DNA from: Brugia malayi
Lineage: Eukaryota; Nematoda; Chromadorea; Rhabditida; Onchocercidae
DNA length: 64,000 nt
Direction of reading: 5' to 3'
Assembly (NCBI RefSeq): GCF_000002995.4
Contig: NW_025062479.1
Coordinates: 24,048,221-24,112,220, forward strand
The notes below the pieces were generated by a model. That model was not told the origin of the DNA. It did no database searches and was given only the letters and a program-made list of their open reading frames with translations. Position numbers and translations under genes: made by a program. Below, piece by piece: positions 47,501-59,615 of this stretch. The stretch's first letter is position 1; every line of letters starts with the position of its first letter.

Positions 47501-50500
47501 GAACTACAAATAAAAAAAAAAATAATTAAAATTATTTCCTAAAAGATCAAATCAATAATTGAAGATTATTAAGTAAATGAAATTTAGCAATCATTAATGA
47601 TTGTATTTTTTTAATTATTTTTTTTCTCTCAAAACCTAAAACCTCACTGAATTGAATTTTAATTAACTTCAACACGTGAAATTATTTAATTTTAATACGT
47701 GAAATTACTGTAAAATTACTTTCAATACGTAAAATTATCGTATGAGAGTAAGTAAATTAGATTTAGCACTGATTAATGATTGTATTTTTTAATTATTTTT
47801 TTTTTTTTTTTCTTTCAAAAACCTAAAATCTCACTGAAATGAAGTTTAATTAACTTCAATACGTGAAATTATTTAATTTTAATACGTGAAATTACTGGAA
47901 ATTACGTGAAATTATTTAATTTTAGTACGTGAAATTACTTAATACGTGAAATTATTTTAATACGTGAAAACTACGTGAAAATACTGTGAAATTACTTTTA
48001 TGCGTAAAATTATCGTATGAGAGTAAGTAAATTAGATTTAGCAATGGAATGATTCTATTTTTTTAATTATTTATTTTTTTTCTCTCAAAAACCTAAAATC
48101 TCACTGAAATGCAGTTTAATTAGTTTTAAAACGTAAAATTAATTAATTTAACACGTGAAATTATCATATGACAGTTAAATGCTAAGCGTAGGCGCAAATG
48201 ACGCTTACGTCATTAAAGTAAGCAATTTTTTCATTTTCTATGTAATTTACACCTATAATTCTATATTTAAATTAGGTTAATTATTTTGTTATTAATTACA
48301 AATGTATTCTGGTTTATTGTAAATTACATTAATAACTTGAAATAATATACATTAACTGACGTCAAATAATTTGAAGAAAGCGCAAAAAATAATTTGAACG
48401 AAGCGCAAATGTCGATCTATTATTAATTCAACAATTATTTAAATAATTATTTATCTTTTTTTTTTTTTTTTTCATTTTCTTCCTGTTATTTTTCTCATTT
48501 TCCGCTTCAAAAGATACACATTTTATTTGCTAATTTATAATATTTCTTTTTTTTTTAAAAAAAAAAAATGAAATAAATTTTTTTTTTTGTACGAATTTCA
48601 TAGCACATAAATTGTTTATAGCATTAGAATTGATAGCAGAATTTATTTAAAAAAAAAAATAAAATAAAATAAAATAAATTTCAATTTTATTTAAATTTCA
48701 CAGAATATAAAATTGATGGCATAGAAATTGAAGTACAATGTCTCTTTCTTGTTTTTTTTTTTTTTTTTTCGAAAAATAAAATAAAAAAAAAAGTATTTTA
48801 AAATATTTTGTTTACATTTTATAGCATAAAATTAACACTTGAATATTTTGAAAGGAAAAATGAATTGTATTTTTTTTTTTTTTTAATTTAAATTTTCAAT
48901 AGCATACAAATTGAAACTATTAGAAATGCAATATTTTTCTTTTTCCAAGGATTCTGATATTTTTTATTCAAAATTTATTTGTTAAGAACAATTTTAAATC
49001 ACATAATAAAAGTTTAATTTTATAAAACTAAAATTCAAGTTAATTAAACTTCAAAATAATTTTTTTTTTGAAAAAAAGATATTTCAAACTCAGAAAACAA
49101 ACAACATTAGTGAAGGAAAAAGAAATATGTCAATTAATTATAGTTATATAAAGCTAAAATTTTATTCTTTTAAAATTTTGTTTAATTTTAAAAAAAAAAA
49201 AGAACGAAAAGCATAAGTACCACATTGGAAGTTATTTTTTTTAAAATAAAAAAAAATTTTCAAATTAATTTGTTTACTTACTTAAATGCTAGCTTATACT
49301 TTCTTACCTTTAAATTATCATATGTTCTAATAAAAAAAACACAACAATAAATTCAATTTTTGCAAATTTAGAAAGTTAATATTTTTTAAAAAAAAAAAAT
49401 TTACTATCACTAAATTCAATAATTGAAATTACTCAAATTATTCATTTATCAATTATTCAAGTTCAAAAATTTTTTTCTTGACTCTTTTACTGCTCATAAC
49501 TGTATCATTCCGAATTAGTAAGAAAACAAAAATTCTATAAATGAAAAAAATAAATCAAAAAAAAAATTTTTAATTTATTTTCTTTCATTAAATGTAAAAA
49601 AAAAAAAAAAAAATAAGAAAATATTAGTAAATCAGCCAATAAATGCAATATTTTAAAGAAATATTTCTAATTTTTTTTTTTGAATAAAAAATAGAAATTA
49701 ATTTGAATTTAAATTTATTAAATGAAAAAAAAAAATTTGGAAAAACTTCTTTCCTATTAAAAAAGAAAGGAAAGCACAAAAAATCAAAAATATTTTCTAA
49801 TTTTTTTTTTTTTGATTTATTAAGTAAATAACAAGTTTGAATTTTCATTTTATTTTATTTTTTTGATTTATAAAGTAAATAACAAATTTGAATTTGCATT
49901 TTAATTTTTTTTTTTTAAATTAATAACTGTAATTTAAATAAAAATACAAAATCTCATAATTTTTTTCTTTAAGTATCTTTCTTTTCAAAATGAAAATGAT
50001 TGAAAAAGTAATGAAATAATCTATCTTCTTCTTCAAAAAGTAAACATTTAAAATTATCAAAGTAGAAAATTTAATTGAGCCATTAAATTTTACAATTTTT
50101 AATTTTAACGAACTTCTTTTTTTCTTTTGGCGCAAATGTTTTTTTCAATTTTTCTTTTTTTTTTACTATTTTAGTTGCATTTTTGTTTTGTTTTTTTTAA
50201 CCATATTTCTGATAATTGAATGTAATTTCGCTTCAATTCATTTCAAATCAAATTGAATTAATTTTTCTCTTTTTATTTTTGCCAAAAATATTGTTTTTGA
50301 AAGTTTTACTTTTATATTTCGATCGTAAACAAAATGATAGATTACAAAATATTATTCGATTGATCAGTTAGATAGATCAGTATCGATTGATTTTTAGATT
50401 AATCAATTTGGAATCAATAATTGTTAGAACAATTAATGTCGAGAATCGTTTTTAAATAATTTCTTGCTAGAATATTTATCAATAAATTTAAATAAAATAA

Positions 50501-51793
50501 ATCAATAAAATTTTATTAACAAATGCAATTTTATTTGATATTTTATTTCTAATAAAAATTAGCTGTTAAAATTAGTGTAATAAACTAAAATGATGGTACT
50601 TAATAGTATAAATTTTAATAAATTAAATAAAAATTTAATAGATTAAATTTTTAGAAATTAAATTTTAGTTAAAAATGTATTAAAAATTGCTATTATACTG
50701 TAAAAATTGATAAGTTAAAATGATAGTACTAAATAATATAAATTTTAATAAATTAAATAAAAATTTAATAGATTAAATTTTTTAGAAATTAAATTTTGGT
50801 TAAAAATGTATTAAAAAATTATATTATTTGCTACAAAAACTATAAAATATTACACTGCTAATTATATTCAATATGTAATTTAATTATTATATACTTTTTT
50901 TAAAAATAAATTTTTAAAAAGTAAATGAAATAGTGTAATTTTTACAATTCAGAAGTACACGTTACAAGTGATACGTTCACTTCTATTCACGTATTACGGA
51001 AGTGACGCGCAATTTGTAATACAAACTTATTCCATTCCTGGACAAACAACATTTAGCGAATTCTGTAATGCACCGTGTACAATGCGATATATCGATCAGA
51101 TCGATCAGATCAATCAAATTGATCGAGAACAAACTTTCATCGGTGAAAATCCCAATCAAACAGAGTTTGCTTTTATTTTTTTTTTCTTGTTTAAAATTTA
51201 ATTTTCTATTAGCACTTCAAATTTAATTCATTTTTATTGTCATATAAATTTTATGGATTATTTTAATTTTTTGTAAAAAAAAAAAAATTATTAAATATTA
51301 TTGTTTAATTATTATTTATTTATCATTTTGCCAAGTTTTCCTTTTTTTTTAGATATTATTTAGCTATTATTTAAATTGATAGATTTTATTTAATTATTAT
51401 TTTTAAATAAAAAGTGAAAAATTTTTAAATCAGTTTTAACTAGCTTTTTCATAAATCTATTGGTACTAATTTAAATTATTCAGTTTAGCTTTTGTACTAT
51501 TTTATCACAATTTTATTTTTAAAATTAATTTTATTTTTAATGAAAAAAAATTTTTTTGAACTATTAAATTCAAATAAACGAAAGTTCTTTTCTACACTTT
51601 AGATTGAAATATAAAATTTTAGCTAATTGATTTATTGTATTTTTACTAATTAGCTAAAATTAATTGCTTAAAAAAAAAAAAACCATAAAGAGAGAAAAAA
51701 AGAAAAAATTAATTGCTTAACAAGGAAAAAATTTTTAAAGCACATCAATTGATATCTTTGATAACAATAGAATTTATCATTTTGCAATCAATC

Positions 51794-51835
<42 letters not shown>

Positions 51836-54800
51836 GTTATTCCTTCTTCTTTTTCATTTTAATTTTTCAGCAAAATTTTTTTTTTTTTTTTAAAAATATT
51901 TGCTCTAATTACCCACATTTTAAAAATGTTCTTTAATCTCTATGCTCCAAAAAAAAAAAAAATTTTTTTTTTTGCACCATTTTATTTAATTATATTAAAA
52001 TCTAAAATATTTTTTTTTTTTTTGCAAAAAATAATTTTAATAATTATTTATTTTTTATATAAATATACAGGAAATAAGCTATGCTAATTTAATTTCCAGA
52101 ATACCTGTTTTTTTTTCTTTTAAAATTGCCCAAAATTAATTACTTTTTTTTTTCTGTTAAAATATTTACATAAAAAATTGTTTACATTTCATGCTGAACA
52201 ATAATTTCCGGTTTCTAAAAAAAAAAAGAAAAAAAATTTAACAATTTATTTTTTTTTTATTTTTCTTGTTTTTTTTTTTTTTTTTTTTGCATAAAATATA
52301 TGCAATTTTATTTGGAAAAAAAGTTTTAGAATAAAATGAGAGGGAGAGAGAAAGAGAATTTTGTTTTACCTTATAATTACTTTTTAAAATTACCTGTATT
52401 TTTTTTTTTTTTTTTTTGTTAAATTAAAATTACAGTGCTGTTTGGCAATATTATCGCTATAGTCTTGGAAGAAAACCAAGTCGTTACATTTTATTTGTTG
52501 CTGATCGTACTTCATACAGGTTATAATTACTTTCATATTTTAAATTTTTTAAATTAATAAAATAAAAATTTGAGAAAAAAAAAAAAACAAGTTCATTCTT
52601 TAAGATTAGATTAATTCATACTTCAAATGTATCATTGTTATTGTAAAAGATTATTATTATTACTATTATTATTGTAAAAGATTATTATTATTACTATTAT
52701 TATTGTAAAGGATTATTATTATTACTGTTATTATTGTAAAAGATTATTATTATTACTATGTAAAAGATTATTATTATTACTATATTATTGTAAAAGATTA
52801 TTATTATTACTATTATTATTGTAAAGATTATTATTATTATTGTAAAAGATTATTATTATTACTATTATTATTGTAAAAGATTATTATTATTACTATTATT
52901 ATTGTAAAAGATTATTATATACTATTATTATTGTAAAAGATTATTATTACTATTATTATTGCGAAAGATTATTATTATTACTATTATTATTATCATTATT
53001 ATTATTATAGTTGCTATTACTACTGTTGTTATTACTGTGAAAAGTAACAGACAATATTTCATCAGCAAAATTAATAAAACTTTCAATCAGTCATGATTGA
53101 ATGGTTTTAATTCATTTTTAGAAATAAAATTAATTTTAATTTCAAATTTAAATTTTGAATTTTGCTAAATTTTACAAATTGTAATAGTTTTTGTATATTA
53201 AACAAGGAAATTAGTTTTAGATTATCAAATTTAATTTTAATAAAGTGCATAATCTGCTAAAAATAGCAATTAATTTAAAGAAAAATTAGATATTTAAGAC
53301 TTAGTTGATTAATTCATATGCATTGTACCAGTGCTGGTGGTCATATATTGTGTGGTCATTTTATAGTTTAAATTATTAAAATACGCTTTTGTAATTAAGT
53401 TTTGCGCAAAAAATTCATCAGCAAAATAAATAAAGCTTTCAATTAATCATAGTTTTAATTCAATTTAAGAATTAAAATTAAATTTTATCATAAATTTAAA
53501 TTTTGAATTTTTTAAAAATTTAAAATTTGTAAAACTTTTTTTGTATGTAAGTAAAAATTTTTAAATTTTTAATTTATTTCCAGTGATGATGCAATATTTG
53601 AAAAAGATATGGAAGAAACGAGCAAAATATTAGAACAAACAAAACTAACAAATAAAACAGAAATAATATTTATTAACAATGCTAATACAGTAAATTACTT
53701 TATGCATAAAAGTAATATTATTAGCAATGGAAGAAGCGCTACAGAATTAGCAAATTTAATCAACAATAGACTGAGTTAGTTACGGTGATTTCTTTGTTTA
53801 TATATTTTTTTTTTTTTAAATATAACTTTTATTCATTTATTCATTTAAAATTTTAAAAAAAATTTGAGCAATTAAAAATATTATTAATTTTTAAAGCCTA
53901 TTCATTTATTTATTATTAATTTATTTATTTAACTATTCATTTATTATTTATTATTAAATTCATTTATTTATTATTTATTATTAATTTTAAAACCTATTCA
54001 TTTGTTTAAAAATTTATAAAAATTTAAGCAATTGAAAATTGTATAATTTTCTATTATTATTTTCTAAAGTTCATTCGTCTTTTTTTTTTTATTTCAAATT
54101 TATGAAATTCAAAAAAATTAAAAGAAGCATAATTTTGTAGTTTTTATTTTTTTTTAAAGCTCATTCATTCATTTCAAATTTATAATTTATAAAGCTGAAG
54201 CAATTGAAAGAAGTATAATTTATTATTATTATTTTTTAAAATTTCATTCACTTATTTAAAAGCCTATAAAATTTAAGCAATTAAAAAAAGTATAATTTTC
54301 TATTATTATTTTTTTAAAGTTCATTCATTTCAAATTTATAAAATTTAAACAATTTAAAGAAGCATAATTTTGTAATCTTTTTGGAAATAAATTATTAAAA
54401 TTATACAATAAAAAAATTTTTTCTTTTTTGAAAATTTTATTATTTATTTATACAATTTAAACTTTTTTATTTGTATAATTGAAATTTTATTATTATTTAT
54501 TTACTAACTAAAAAAACTATTAAATTGTTATCGATATTTGTATTATTATTTTTATCATATAATAAATAAAATTAATTCCATTTCAAACTAAACAATCTTT
54601 ATTTATAGTTTATATTTCTTTAAATTAGTAAAAAAAAGGAATCTCAGTTTATTTCAAATTTATTTTTGTTTATTTTCTTTTTGTTTTTTTTAAACTTTTT
54701 TTTTTAAAATTTCGTTTGTTTACTTAAAATTTACTTCTAAATTTACTTTTGCAGTTTCTTATTATAAAAATGATAATAAGCTGAATGCAAATACAACAAT

Positions 54801-56265
54801 TGCAACGACAATAAGCGATTCATCAGAATTTGTTATACCATTTATTACAGAAACAACAACAACAACTACTATTGTTACTGATGAAAAAGTAATAATTTTT
54901 TTTTTTTTTTTTCAAATCTAATTCAAAATTTATGTTAATAATTTTAGAAATTTTAAAATAAAAGAATTTACTTATTTGTTATTTCATTTTGAGTAAAAAT
55001 TTTATATTTCAAAGTTTAATTTCGTTTTTGTTTATTTTTTTATTAGAATAAAAATGAAATTGATGTTCAAACAATACCTGTGCAAGAATTACCTCAATCA
55101 AATGTTGCATTCCATAATACAGGTGAGTACTAATTAATTAATTAATTTAGTTAATTAATTAACGTTTTTTTTTTACTAATGTCATTTATTTATGGCATAT
55201 TTTTCATTTATTTAATTCAAATATCGGATAATACTTTTAGTTTGATTAGGCGTAAACATGTAATAAATAAATACAATTTTTAATGTTTATTATATCATAT
55301 CACGTAAGTACACGTAACTTTCTTGCCTACTTTATGCCTGTTAAATTGAATATTTAATAAAATTACTAGAATTACTCATATTTGTTAAAATTTTAGAAAT
55401 AAAAGAACAAGCAACTACAGTTTCATTCATTTCATCTACAACAAAATTCAGCAAAACGTACGTTATTTGTTTTTTTTTTTAAGAAAAAAAACATTTTAAA
55501 GTTATTGTCGATTATTTTCAAAATTATTCAATTAACAATTTGTTAATTTAATTAAACTTTATTAAATTAAACTCCAAAAAAAAAAAAAAAAAAAAAAAGG
55601 TGATCATTAAAGATTTTCTAGAACAAAGAATGATCATCAATTCATCAATGATAATTCACGATTATCATCATTTCCTGATATTGATTCAAAAGCGGAAGAT
55701 GATTTTATTGTTGAAAGGATGAAAATTTTTTCAACTGATACTGATGATAGTACTATATCAAATGAGCAAAAATATATTGCTAATATCGAATCAACAACAT
55801 TTACTTTACTACCATTTTTATGGACCGGAAATGGTGATGAATTTGAGCAACCGGATGATACGGATATTGATGAAATGATCGAAACAACACAATCAAAATT
55901 TACTTCAACAGAAAAAATTACACAATCAATAAGCAGTAATGTTGCTAATGAATTAACACATATTAAAAGTACTGATAGTAGTAGTGATAAGCATTCAGAT
56001 TATCATTCATTAACTGATAAAATAGATAACAGTAAGGTAAATTTACCTATGATATCTAGTAGCAACAACAAAATGTCATCTAAATTTCAAACAAATGATC
56101 GATTTGAACAAACAAAATTAATTGAAAATGATGAATCATCATTTACAACAATAGAAGAAGGAGAAGAAGAAGAAGGAGGAGGAGGAGGAGGAGAGAGATG
56201 GAACGATTAATTTTAAATCAATTTCTGATATAAATTCATGGATGGATAATTATCAAAATTTAACG

Positions 56266-56296
<31 letters not shown>

Positions 56297-59200
56297 ATTT
56301 ATCAGATGTCACATTGGATGACATTAATACATCATTCACTGATGAAAATGCTAAATTTTTATTGGAAACTATTTTTTCAAAAGTAACACCAATCGATGAT
56401 AAAATGATAACTGCTACTGGTGCTACTGGTGCTGCTACTGATAAGTTATCAACAAATGAAATGAATGATAAAAATGTTTCAGAATTTGTTGACAAAAATG
56501 GTGCGACAAATTTGGAAACTTTAATGCAATCAAAAATTGTACCATCATCAGATATCAATGATTTTGCATATTTTTTAGAGGATTTGACTACTTCATCTAC
56601 TTCAACAACACTCGATGAATTGATAAATTTGAATTCACAACAGAAACATTCCAATTCATTTCATTTAAATGAAAAATTTGAAACAACAAAAATTGCCGAA
56701 AAAGAAATGTTGAAATTAGTGGAATAAAAGAAGCGGAAACCGAATTAAATCGAGGTGAGATAATTACTGAACCAATGAAAAATATGATTACGCCTCATAC
56801 GGATGATATATTGGATATTCCGGTTGAAAATGGCAACACAATGAAAATGGATAGTGTGACAACAATTTTGGAAGTACCACAGATTAGTTCCGGACAATCA
56901 ACATTTCCAGAAAGTAGTTTCATTCAAGAAAAGATACATTCAACTGAAAGTGATGATAAAGTGATGGAACAATTAGCATCCGGAAAAAGTAATTCATTTC
57001 CTACCACCGAATTCTCAACAATTCTAACAAATAACTCTCCGAAAAATGTAATGGATTTAACCGGAAGCGTAACTGATACTTCCTTGCTATCAGATGATAA
57101 AAAATTGTCAATGACAACGAATAAATTATTGATAACGGATGATTTCTCACCGTTTGATGAAATATCAGAAATAATGAAAGGGACCGATGATTCATCACAG
57201 CTTACCAATAGTCATCCTGATAAACCTGATTTATCAATAACTCAAACAACAAATGATTCATCAGATAAACCAATAGTTATCGGTTTCATTCCCGAAGAAG
57301 ATGATGAGCTAATAATCGATGATAGCTTATCATTAACTTCTACTACTGCTGCAAGTACTAATGATGACAATTTTGCAATTAAACCTCAATCAATTCTTAA
57401 TCCGGAAATTCCTGATTCTGATCATCAAACAGTCGACAGCACCTCAACAGCATCAAATTAAGCATAAACAATTGGCTAACATTTTTTGAAACATCAACGA
57501 TTACACCTGAAATTGCAATTGATATGGAAAATGAAGTTGACATTGATGCAAAACTTGCGAATTCAGAAATTTCAATCACTCCAATACCAATGACAGTTTT
57601 TAATATAACAATGCGACCATCAAAATTTAATGCTAAACATTTGAATCGATCAAGTAATAATAACAATAATATTTATAATTACTTAATTTTGGATGAAGTA
57701 AGTTATACGAAATTAAATGAATCAAATATGTATGATTCATCATCAACAGCTATATCAAATATCGATGATCAAAATATTTCACTAAATGATTTATTGTATG
57801 ATGAAAATGAAATATACAATGATTTATATACCGATGATTCACTCTCATCAACAACAACAACAACACAACAAACAAATGATATGACAATACCGCCTGGTGC
57901 AAAATTAACAATGGAAAGTTTATCATTGCAAAAAATGCATCAAATAAGATCGGAACCGGAAATGGCAACCACATCAATTTTGCATACAATCAATAATCAA
58001 ATTAAAAATGCTAATGAGCATGATAATAGCTTAATTTCAATAGATAATTCGTCAGTATCATATGATGATACTGAAGAATTGATAGAAGAAACTGATCCGG
58101 AAAATCGCAATACTGAAAATGCAATAACTACAACTCCAACAACAATATCACAAATAATAAATTCAATAAAATCTGATATTACCAGACGTACATTGGATGA
58201 AAATTTAAATGATCAAATTACAACTGGAACAACATCTATTCCTGAAATTGAAGAAATTGCTGATAAAAATATGAATCATAAAAAAATTATTCATCAAACA
58301 TTAACAGTACTTAAAACGGAAAATGCTATCAGCGATGATTCATCGTTATCAATTGCATCAACAATATCACCATCTGTTTCCACTTCAATATCATTTGAGC
58401 AAGCAATGAATGAACTTTTATCATCTGATTCAAATTTTCTACACAAATTAAATACATTAAATTTACAATCTCAAATTAATGCTACTACTACTACTGCTAG
58501 CGATACTGATAAAGAATTGATAAGCAGCACTGATAAGAATGACAATATTTTTAACACTATAGCATTGCAGTCATCACCTTCGTCAATAATCGCTAAAACT
58601 GAAAATTCATTTTTTCAACAAAAATTCAAAACAGGCAGAAATGATATCACTTCAGTTAACAATCCATTTTGGATAATGATGATGAAAATTTGCGATCAAG
58701 TTCAACAATGACGAATTTTCGGCAGATGAAAGTATCAGCGATGATAATACTTTCATAATTGATGATCATACAGTACCCAACAGTATGTCTTTACCAGTTA
58801 CAACAATCGTTCCGGAAAATCTGATACGGAATTCTTTTGCTAATGATGAAAATTTGCGATCAAATGTGGAAATTTCAACAATTGACAAATTTTCGTCAGA
58901 TGAAAGTATCAGCGATGATAATACTTTCATAATTGATGATCATACAGTATCCAAACAGTGTATCTTTACCAGTTACAACAATCGTTCCGGTAAATCTGAT
59001 CCGGAATTCTTTTGCTAATGATGAAAATTTGCAATCAAATGCGGAAATTTCAACAGTTGACAATTTTTCGTCAGATGAAAGTATCAGCGATGATAATACT
59101 TTCATAATTGATGATCATACAGTATCCAAAAATGTATCTTTATCAGTTACAACAACCGTTCCGGAAAATCTGATACGGAATTCTTTTGCTAATGATGAAA

Positions 59201-59596
59201 ATTTGCGATCAAATGCGGAAATTTCAACAATTGGCAAATTTTCGTCAAGATGAAAATATCAACGATGATCATACTAATAGCAAAAATATTCGATCATCTG
59301 AAATTTCCATAAATGATGACCTTTCACCTGCTGAAAGTAACACCGATGATTTTAGCATTGGTGAAAAAGCTCAATTATCCGGAATTTCTACAAATAATAA
59401 CTTTTCACCTGATTGGACTCATATCGATTATAGTGAAATTAATAGTGAAAATTTACGATCATCCGGAATTTCTACAAATAACAAATTTTTGCTTAATGAG
59501 AATGTCACCGATGATCTCAGTAATGAAGAAAGAAGCATTCAATCATCTTTGGAAACATCAACAAATAATAACTTTTTATTTGACAAAAATAATTGA
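44591..59596 (+). CDS. Type II membrane protein with a vWA-like domain and a giant Ser/Thr/Asp-rich tail (nine exons, frame breaks in the last)
   Basis: Exons: 44591-44810, 45777-45868, 50953-51164, 52436-52519, 53584-53774, 54755-54888, 55047-55122, 55397-55457, 55622-59596. Phases agree at all eight junctions. The true Met may be 44630, giving a Lys-rich cytoplasmic start (MNDSAVKLKKKRLIKH) and one long membrane helix (VVTLSVITSILFALIIVAGI). Outside the membrane, exons 2-5 give a von Willebrand A-like fold: AVFAINLIGPKE as the first strand, FVIQTYSIPGQTTF, NQTDAVWQYYRYSLGRKPSR, then YILFVADRTSY and EIIFINNANTVNYF. The DxSxS metal site is missing, so metal-dependent ligand binding is unlikely. 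The rest (over 1,400 codons) is Ser/Thr/Asn/Asp-rich, probably an extended glycosylated stalk, with a 58-codon coding repeat near the end. The last exon shifts frame at least six times. A stop directly after the exon-5 donor (NNRLS then stop) would give a short form. Confidence 0.75.
44811..45500 (+). repeat. Donor-anchored tandem repeat, ~130-154 bp, five copies
   Basis: The intron after exon 1 begins as a repeat unit. The donor GGTTAG recurs with its GT at 44811, 44958, 45106, 45260 and 45390 (spacings 147, 148, 154, 130), each preceded by AAG. Each unit continues with TGATTAATTTAT, GATTACCTGTAATTTCTTAG and ACTTAATAAATTGTAAATTG. Confidence 0.9.
45997..46735. repeat. Two-copy intronic duplication, period about 386 bp
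   Basis: ATACATTCATAATTTTAAT and TATTCTTAATCATAATTAT recur at about 46012 and 46398, followed by matching TCACTAAATTTTCGTTATCA blocks. Confidence 0.85.
47575..48185. repeat. Three-copy intronic repeat rich in ACGTGAAATTA
   Basis: Units start with AAATTTAGCAATCATTAATG-like sequence and contain CAAAACCTAAAACCTCACTG. They end in variable numbers of AATACGTGAAATTATTT. The ACGTGAAA or ACGTAAAA core occurs about 15 times. Confidence 0.85.
48181..48420. other. Locally GC-richer patch with TGACG(CTTA)CGTCA
   Basis: Inside the large intron, GCGTAGGCGCAAATGACGCT is followed by TACGTCA. It contains the interrupted palindrome TGACG-CTTA-CGTCA, and GCGCAAA occurs three times (near 48192, 48380 and 48403). 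It stands out from its surroundings. Function is unknown; a regulatory site is possible. Confidence 0.35.
50585..50830. repeat. Two-copy direct repeat, 130-bp period
   Basis: AAAATGATGGTACTTAATAG then TATAAATTTTAATAAATTAA recur 130 bp apart, shortly before exon 3 of the vWA gene. Confidence 0.85.
51797..51833. repeat. (TC)n microsatellite in an intron
   Basis: CT dinucleotide run between exons 3 and 4 of the vWA gene. Confidence 0.9.
52641..53005. repeat. Tandem repeat, ~31-bp unit TGTAAAAGATTATTATTATT
   Basis: About 11 units of TGTAAAAGATTATTATTATT then ACTATTATTAT with length variation, close after the donor of exon 4. Confidence 0.9.
56150..56190 (+). other. Frame break 1: GAA/GGA repeat in the last exon
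   Basis: The upstream frame ends in EEGEEEEGGGGGGERWND and a stop. The next frame runs through the same purine repeat as EEEEEERDGTINFKSISDIN and stays open. A one-base length change in the (GAA)n(GGA)n tract explains it. Confidence 0.75.
58660..59262 (+). repeat. Coding tandem repeat of 58 codons (174 bp) with frame-changing insertions
   Basis: The word AGTATCAGCG (AATATCAACG in the last copy) recurs at 58731, 58905, 59080 and 59255, spacings 174, 175 and 175. Exactly 174 bp preserves frame. The two 175 spacings come from single extra A residues (CCAAACAG against CCAACAG; TCAAGATG against TCAGATG). The encoded unit has DENLRSNVEISTIDKFSSDE, SISDDNTFIIDDHTV and SLPVTTIVPENLIRNSFAN. Confidence 0.9.
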
Positions 59597-59609
59597 TGAG
59601 GAAAGAAAT

Positions 59610-59615
59610 AATAAA
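59610..59615 (+). other. Polyadenylation signal of the vWA gene
   Basis: AATAAA 14 bp after the TGA at the end of the last frame. This supports 59596 as the true end of the gene despite the frame breaks. Confidence 0.5.

Noticed and set aside
56253..57666. Minus-strand frames opposite the Ser/Thr-rich exon
   Set aside because: Mirror frames of the plus-strand coding exon, whose frame is supported by splice phase at 55622 and by the coding repeat.
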